A program made the position numbers and the translations under genes. The notes under the pieces are model-generated. The model did not search any database, was not told the DNA's origin, and was given only the letters and a program-made list of their open reading frames with translations. A DNA stretch of 64,000 nucleotides, taken from Flavobacterium sp. Root901 (GTDB lineage Bacteria > Bacteroidota > Bacteroidia > Flavobacteriales > Flavobacteriaceae). This document shows, in pieces, positions 58,750 through 64,000 of the stretch (positions are counted from its first letter, which is position 1; every line of letters starts with the position of its first letter). Location of the stretch: NCBI RefSeq assembly GCF_001429765.1, contig NZ_LMJB01000009.1, positions 186,001-250,000 on the forward strand. Direction: 5' to 3'.

Positions 58750-58775
58750 ATTCAATTAATATTTTACAGGACAAA

Positions 58776-59285
58776 TTAATATTCATCTTCTTTAAAACCA
58801 GTTCGTTTTGTACCTACATAATCGTATTTAACGCCTGGCTCATTACTATATTCCACAGTAAATGAGATTTTATCAACAGTATGTCCGCCTCTTGATATGC
58901 CTCCCATTTTTTCAATTTTGCCATTTGTAATTGTAACGGTTTTATTCGGTTGTCTTAAATTAGCTGTATTAACATCAGAACCAAAATCTCCATTATTCAT
59001 ATTTATAGAATACTTTGCTTTTAATAATTGAGATGTAGGCTTCGTTTGCGACAATCCATTATCATCAATGAACATTGTATTATCATTAGCTGAAGTATTA
59101 TAGGTTGAAAATCTGATAAATTTATTTACGCCCTGTACTTTAACATTAATAAACCAGTCACCTGCAAAGTCTTGGGTTGTTGTTCCTCCAGCCTCTGGAT
59201 TTCCACCTTCATCGCACGAAGCAAATGAAATAGAAATAAGGATTCCAAAGAATATTCTAATTATATTATATTTTAAATTTTTCAT
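58776..59285 (-). CDS. Small lipoprotein of the SusCD operon (lipid-binding hydrolase-like)
   Basis: A 169-residue lipoprotein with lipobox ISFASC (Cys about 24). The mature part, FAGDWFINVKVQGVNKFIRF and the terminal KYDYVGTKRTGF, resembles the PF12888 (lipid-binding putative hydrolase) proteins that follow susD genes in Bacteroidota. It is the third gene after susC and susD, 31 nt from susD. The ligand is unknown; I am moderately sure of the family. Confidence 0.65.
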   Translation of the reverse strand: MKNLKYNIIRIFFGILISISFASCDEGGNPEAGGTTTQDFAGDWFINVKVQGVNKFIRFSTYNTSANDNTMFIDDNGLSQTKPTSQLLKAKYSINMNNGDFGSDVNTANLRQPNKTVTITNGKIEKMGGISRGGHTVDKISFTVEYSNEPGVKYDYVGTKRTGFKEDEY

Positions 59286-59316
59286 TGTTTTAATTTTAAT
59301 TCCATTTAAATACTGA

Positions 59317-60816
59317 TTACTTATTCCACCAAATTTTAGTTGTGGTACTCAATAATTCCGGAGTATTTGCATTATAACTTCTTTCAGATAAAGGATAAGG
59401 AATTCTCTTTGGAAAAGTACCATACGGCACTACTACATCCGGACTTGCAGAAAAAGCAAATTGACCTCCTATATAAGTCGAAATGTTTTGTGGCACTGGA
59501 GAAGTTTTTGGATAATCTGTTCTGTTTTTTTCAAAGAAAGCTTCAAATCCGTTTTCAGGAAAACTAGCCACCCATTTCTGAACAATGATTGCTTCTAATT
59601 TTTGCTCAAAAGTACCCGCAGCCGGATAAGCATATGCACCACTAATAAAACTATTTGCTGTTGAAGCGTCTAAACCATTTTTCTTAAAATTTTCAACTAT
59701 TGCTGCATCATATTTTGCTTTCCCGCTTTGGTTTATTCTTTCTAATGCCTCTGCCTGCAAAAACAAACTTTCTTCATATGACATTAAATAAACTGGCTTT
59801 TGAGATCCATTATAGATCACATCCGGGATAGATGCTGCAATTGGACCTTTTGTATATCCTAAACTTGGATTTGCATCATAATTCCCCTGATCCTGAAAAA
59901 CATAAGCCTTCGGATCAGTGCTTGCAGGATTCCAATATACAAAAGGGTTCATTCTTGGATCAGCATTATTAGTTAAAAACTGCCCCAGAGTTTTACTCAA
60001 TCTTATATTTGTCCTTGTATTTAATTTATAATTAAACTCATATAAAGGATTTTCATAATTTGGTGAACCAGTAAAATTAGACTCCGCTGCATCAGTATCT
60101 AAAAACGAAACATTTGGATCATGTAATAAAGCTGCTATCCCATTGTCTGAAACGGTTTTATTTTTTTCTGATTGTCTGATGTAAATTTTCAATTTCAAGG
60201 TGTTGGCGAATTTCTTCCATTTTTCCATTTTCCCCAGAAAAACAAAATCATCTTTACCGGGAACTGATCCTTTTGATGACTTCAAATCTTTTGAAAGTGC
60301 CTCATCCAAATCTTTAATCATTAATTGATATACTTCTTGTCCCGTATTAAATTTTGGAGTAAGTATTTTTGGGTTACATGCTTCTGTGTATGGAATATCA
60401 CCATAAAAATCTGTCATTACCTGAGATGCCTGAACATATAAGGTAGTCGCAATTAAATAATAGTTCCAATTTTCTTCGGCCAAAGCTTTTCTTTGCACTG
60501 CCTTTATATCATTAAGAGCATCATACATAGCAGTCCATGCATAATTGTAATCGTTTGTAGTGATTGTATAAGAATCTATGTTCCTAAATTGATTTGCTCC
60601 CGAAGATTGTGTGTAATATTGTGCCCAAAATCCTCCTATAATAGACAGTATTCCGCCTTCAGTACCAACTACTCCAATAATCCCCGCAGGAAGTTGAGTA
60701 GCTAACGGAGTTGTTTCCGGAGTTAAAAGATCTGGATCTTTATTAATGTCAAGATCAGTACTACATCCTATAAATGTAGTTGATAAAATAAGTATAGATA
60801 TGATAATTTTTTTCAT
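59317..60816 (-). CDS. SusD/RagB-type nutrient-binding lipoprotein (SusD-like_2)
   Basis: A 499-residue lipoprotein with lipobox STTFIGC (Cys about 19). It has the SusD TPR-like pattern (YYLIATTLYVQASQVMTDFYGDIPYTEA, LKIYIRQSEKN, SYEESLFLQAEALERINQ) and a C-terminal AFFEKNRTDYP and RRIPYP-like RIPYPLSERSYN motif of the SusD-like_2 group. It covers the SusC barrel as a surface lid and binds the glycan or peptide ligand. Gap to susC is 11 nt. The ligand cannot be told. Confidence 0.92.
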   Translation of the reverse strand: MKKIIISILILSTTFIGCSTDLDINKDPDLLTPETTPLATQLPAGIIGVVGTEGGILSIIGGFWAQYYTQSSGANQFRNIDSYTITTNDYNYAWTAMYDALNDIKAVQRKALAEENWNYYLIATTLYVQASQVMTDFYGDIPYTEACNPKILTPKFNTGQEVYQLMIKDLDEALSKDLKSSKGSVPGKDDFVFLGKMEKWKKFANTLKLKIYIRQSEKNKTVSDNGIAALLHDPNVSFLDTDAAESNFTGSPNYENPLYEFNYKLNTRTNIRLSKTLGQFLTNNADPRMNPFVYWNPASTDPKAYVFQDQGNYDANPSLGYTKGPIAASIPDVIYNGSQKPVYLMSYEESLFLQAEALERINQSGKAKYDAAIVENFKKNGLDASTANSFISGAYAYPAAGTFEQKLEAIIVQKWVASFPENGFEAFFEKNRTDYPKTSPVPQNISTYIGGQFAFSASPDVVVPYGTFPKRIPYPLSERSYNANTPELLSTTTKIWWNK

Positions 60817-60827
60817 TTTATTTACTT

Positions 60828-63800
60828 TTAGAATGTTACTTTAAGACTTGCCCCATAAGATCTTTGAGAAGGGTTAGTTGCAAATTCTCCGGCTTCACTC
60901 AATAAACCGTCTCCATAAGTTGACAATTCCGGGTCTACGTAAGGATTTGCCTTAGGCGTCCACATAAAAAGATTTTTTCCATATAAACTTAGATTTGCAT
61001 TTGCTACTTTTATTTTTTTAGTAAATGATGATGGCACATTATATGATAAAAATATATCTCTTAAACGGATAAATGTTTTGTCAATAACATGACCCGCTTC
61101 TATACCAGGGTTTGATGATGTATTCCAAAAACTAGTTACTTTGCTCGTTGTCATTGGTGTTGTATTTTCTGCATAAGTTATGTTTCCTGCCGCGTCTTTA
61201 ACTTCTACTACAGAATTCGGGATGATATAGGTATTTCTATCATTATATGTTGTTTCAATTCCATTACCTGAAAATTCATTTATCCTTTTTGTATAAGAAT
61301 ACATTTCACCTCCTTGTTTCCAGTCGAAGCTACACCCTAATGTGAAGTTTTTATATTTAAAATTGTTTTTTAATCCCATAACAAAATCTCTTTGGGATGT
61401 TCCAACATTACTTTGATCAGCATTAATTGCATAGTATCCCGTTGAAGAAGAAACAATTGGTCGACCGTCAGGGGTTAATTTAGGAGTAAAAGCAGTAAAC
61501 ATACCAAGAGGCTGTCCTTTCTCAGCTACAAAATTAACTCCGTACATCGATGCTAAAGTCAATTTATCCAGTCCATAAGCGATATCAAGAACTTTTGAAC
61601 TGTTTTTAGAGAATGTAGTTGTGAAATCCCATTGAAAATCTTTCACTTTGACAGGAACAATATTTAACACAACTTCAATTCCTCTATTCTGAAGATCCAA
61701 TATATTATCTGTTTGTGAAGTAAATCCAGTTGAAGCAGCCAATGGTCTTGAGAATAATAAATCAGTTGTTTTTTTATCATACACGGAAACATCTAAGTTG
61801 ATTCGTTTTTTATAGAAATTACTTTCAAAACCTAATTCATATTCTCGTGTTCTTTCTGGTTTAAGATTAGGATTTCCTAAGTTTCCGGATAATTCATATC
61901 CGTTTACACCACCAATAGGAAGAAAAATGTTTCCAAATCCTAAAGCTGCATTTGCCGGAATCATGGAATTACTTGTTTGATAATAACCTGTATCGTTTCC
62001 AATAGAAGCCACACTAGCTCGTAATTTGATAAAATGAGCTGTGTTATCCAGAACAATTCCACTTACACTTAAAGAAGGATAAAAGTATGAGTTTTTCCCT
62101 CGAGGTAAGGTTGACGTCCAGTCGTTTCTGCCAGTTAAGGTTACATAAAGTTTCTCCTTATAAGAAGCTTCAACTGATGCGAAAACTCCATAACTTCTTC
62201 TTAAATAATCATCTTGCACAACAATAGGTGACAATATTGAGTTAGATAATTCATAAAAGTTAGGGACGTCTAAGTTTGTAACGGAAGCTTTTAATGAAGA
62301 TCCGCTTCTTTCGTTTGTATTAAATCCAACCATGGCATTTAGGTTAAAATCTTTTCCAATTGGAGAAGTATAAGCTAAATTGAAGTTCGTATCTGTTTCA
62401 ATATTTTCTGCTGTTTTTTCTGTTACGCCTCCAACAGCTGGTGCTTTCCCATTATCAGCATTTGCTGATCCTGGCAGATAATTCATTATGGCTCCGTATG
62501 ATTTTATTTTCTCATTTCTGTAATCACCCCCTACTTGATAAGTTGCAGTAAGTTTATCAGTAATTTTGTAACTTAAATTAACATTACCAAAAAAACGGTT
62601 TCCTTTTATCTTTGTAGAATTCTCCTCTAAATCAAAATATGGATTGTTTACGTAAGGAGAGTAAAGGTCACTTGGTGTATTATATGGATTATTAATATAA
62701 TCTTTTAATCCGACAATATTAATATCTCTGGGAGTCTGCGCTAATGCCTGTGCAACTGTACCACCTTCTGTACCGCCCTGACCAGTATTTACTACATTTT
62801 GATTTTTATTGATGTAATTTATACTGGTTCTCACTGTAAATTTATTTGCCGAAATACCCGCATTTAATCCTATAGTATTTCTTTTATAAGCATCTGCAGT
62901 GGTAGGGAAAATACCATCTGAATCAACAGTTGAAAAATTTAATGAGAAATTTGAATTTTCACCTCCACCGCTTACACGAATACTATTTGTAAACGTAGTT
63001 CCTGTAGTATAAAAATCTTTTATATTGTTTGGTAGTGCAGCATATGGTTTAGTTTGCTGTACTCCATTAATAATAGCGCCCCATGGTCTTACTTCTCCAT
63101 TAAATCTGGCTCCCCATGAACCATTTTCATTACTTGCGTTATTATCAGCATTTGCTGCTCCAGACCATGAAGAATAAGAAAGACCATTCCATCCTTGTCC
63201 AAAATCATTTTGCAAATGAGGAACTCTTGCTACTTGGTTAAAATCTGTTGAAGTTAAAAAATCGATACTTATTTTTGATTTGTTTTTAGCTGATTTTGTT
63301 GTAATTAAAACAACACCATTTGCAGCTCTGGAACCATACAATGCAGATGCAGCAGCTCCTTTTAGGATAGTCATGCTTTCTATATTATTAGGATCTAAGT
63401 CACTTATTCCATTTCCTGCATCAAAACTTCTAGTGCTGTTTATTTTTCCATCAGCAGTTGTTCCTCCTCCATTACTGCTGTTATTGATTGGTGTCCCATC
63501 AACTACATATAACGGACTGCTGTTTGACAGTGAATTGAATCCTCGAATAATAACTTTTGATGAGGCACCAGCTTGGGCGGGAGTAGTTATATCCGCTCCT
63601 GCAACTTTTCCTGATAATGATTCAAATACATTAACATTTGCAACATCTGTAAGGTCTTTAGCACTTACACTTGTCGTTGCATAACCTAAGGATTTTTTCT
63701 GTTTTTTTATGCCCATTGCTGTGGTTACAACAACGCCTTCCAACTCTTGAGCGCCTGCATCAGCCATTCTTACATTAATAACAGAAGAACTTACATTTAT

Positions 63801-64000
63801 CTCCTGAGTTTTCATCCCAATGTAGGAAAATACCAAAACCTGAGACGAGGAAGCTTTAATGGAATATTTACCATCCATGTCAGTTTGAGTTCCTAATTTA
63901 GTTCCTTTTAATAAAACGCTAACACCCGGAAGTGGTATTCCTGCGTTATCTGATACAATTCCTGATATTGTTCTCTCCTGTGCAAAAAATAAATGCGTGG
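60828..64000 (-). CDS. SusC/RagA TonB-linked outer-membrane protein (5' end beyond the window)
   Basis: A partial gene of at least 1057 codons; the frame is open through the right edge. Upstream of an internal Met at 63878 the reading frame gives LFFAQERTISGIVSD and PGVSVLLKGTKLG, so the end of a signal peptide and the carboxypeptidase-D-like domain are present and only about 15-20 residues are missing. The plug domain has VVTTAMGIKKQKKSLGYATT and LYVVDGTPINNSS; the barrel ends YGASLKVTF. It imports the substrate bound by SusD, powered by TonB. The internal ATG is not the real start. Confidence 0.94.
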   Translation of the reverse strand, partial: THLFFAQERTISGIVSDNAGIPLPGVSVLLKGTKLGTQTDMDGKYSIKASSSQVLVFSYIGMKTQEINVSSSVINVRMADAGAQELEGVVVTTAMGIKKQKKSLGYATTSVSAKDLTDVANVNVFESLSGKVAGADITTPAQAGASSKVIIRGFNSLSNSSPLYVVDGTPINNSSNGGGTTADGKINSTRSFDAGNGISDLDPNNIESMTILKGAAASALYGSRAANGVVLITTKSAKNKSKISIDFLTSTDFNQVARVPHLQNDFGQGWNGLSYSSWSGAANADNNASNENGSWGARFNGEVRPWGAIINGVQQTKPYAALPNNIKDFYTTGTTFTNSIRVSGGGENSNFSLNFSTVDSDGIFPTTADAYKRNTIGLNAGISANKFTVRTSINYINKNQNVVNTGQGGTEGGTVAQALAQTPRDINIVGLKDYINNPYNTPSDLYSPYVNNPYFDLEENSTKIKGNRFFGNVNLSYKITDKLTATYQVGGDYRNEKIKSYGAIMNYLPGSANADNGKAPAVGGVTEKTAENIETDTNFNLAYTSPIGKDFNLNAMVGFNTNERSGSSLKASVTNLDVPNFYELSNSILSPIVVQDDYLRRSYGVFASVEASYKEKLYVTLTGRNDWTSTLPRGKNSYFYPSLSVSGIVLDNTAHFIKLRASVASIGNDTGYYQTSNSMIPANAALGFGNIFLPIGGVNGYELSGNLGNPNLKPERTREYELGFESNFYKKRINLDVSVYDKKTTDLLFSRPLAASTGFTSQTDNILDLQNRGIEVVLNIVPVKVKDFQWDFTTTFSKNSSKVLDIAYGLDKLTLASMYGVNFVAEKGQPLGMFTAFTPKLTPDGRPIVSSSTGYYAINADQSNVGTSQRDFVMGLKNNFKYKNFTLGCSFDWKQGGEMYSYTKRINEFSGNGIETTYNDRNTYIIPNSVVEVKDAAGNITYAENTTPMTTSKVTSFWNTSSNPGIEAGHVIDKTFIRLRDIFLSYNVPSSFTKKIKVANANLSLYGKNLFMWTPKANPYVDPELSTYGDGLLSEAGEFATNPSQRSYGASLKVTF

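Noticed and set aside
63280..63684. 134-codon frame antisense to the SusC gene
   Set aside because: It mirrors the SusC plug-domain coding sequence and shows no recognisable domain.

Overview
The window is AT-rich bacterial chromosome of Bacteroidota type, and the gene content fits the genus Flavobacterium or a very close relative. The signs are SusC/SusD and HmuY families, LpxK, PspC and head-GIN (DUF2807) envelope proteins, a DUF5683-parB-parA cluster, a lepB product with a DUF5684-like N-terminus, near absence of Shine-Dalgarno sequences, and TAnnTTTG-type -7 promoter elements, with a textbook example in front of the single tRNA. I see no rRNA, CRISPR array, insertion sequence, prophage or conjugative element. 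Most of the window is housekeeping core genome. The accessory flavour is concentrated in 6.9-9.1 kb, 40.8-43.1 kb and 49.2-64.0 kb.

Layout. 0.3-5.3 kb: a DUF4442 hotdog protein, then a membrane and envelope cluster on the + strand (DUF4870, PadR regulator, PspC protein, two head-GIN proteins). 5.6-9.1 kb: trxB, tRNA-Pro(TGG), a 19-bp-arm inverted repeat, and a large secreted beta-helix protein. 9.3-15.3 kb: rlpA-like, parA, parB, DUF5683, dapB, lepB, wbqC-like. 15.3-21.5 kb (- strand): ribH and a YfgM-like TPR protein, then mutL, two rhomboids and an EEP-family hydrolase in tight order. 21.8-34.9 kb: recF, DUF2461, a GT4-like transferase, murB, a PaiB-like FMN protein, a GT2 transferase overlapping an ECF sigma factor, a TonB protein, a PH-domain protein, two tandem M48 peptidases, lipA, gap. 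35.0-40.8 kb: hybrid histidine kinase, lpxK, a Nif3 protein coupled to a coiled-coil protein whose zinc ribbon has lost all its cysteines, and an alpha/beta hydrolase. 40.8-44.0 kb: an ArsR regulator divergent from a P450-ABM monooxygenase pair, then rluF-like. 44.0-48.9 kb: a DUF4153/HTH/membrane operon, folD, ffh. 49.2-53.8 kb: an MBOAT acyltransferase with two SGNH hydrolases. 54.1-58.7 kb: a heme-uptake locus (TonB-dependent receptor, HmuY) divergent from a DUF6607 gene. 58.8-64.0 kb: a SusC/SusD/lipoprotein uptake operon whose SusC start lies beyond the right edge.

The most notable sequence-level observations are several families of intergenic inverted or short-period repeats in the gene spacers. 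Protein-level oddities are a MutL lacking recognisable endonuclease motifs, the cysteine-free zinc ribbon, a LysM inserted inside an SGNH hydrolase beside an MBOAT acyltransferase, a P450 with Ala in place of the oxygen-activating Thr, and duplicated M48 peptidases with Lys/Ala-rich tails. I did not find a clear new defence or mobile system. The best candidates for undescribed biology are the repeat families, the MBOAT/SGNH-LysM module and the ArsR-P450-ABM module. All family assignments come from reading the sequence and from memory; no database search was run.
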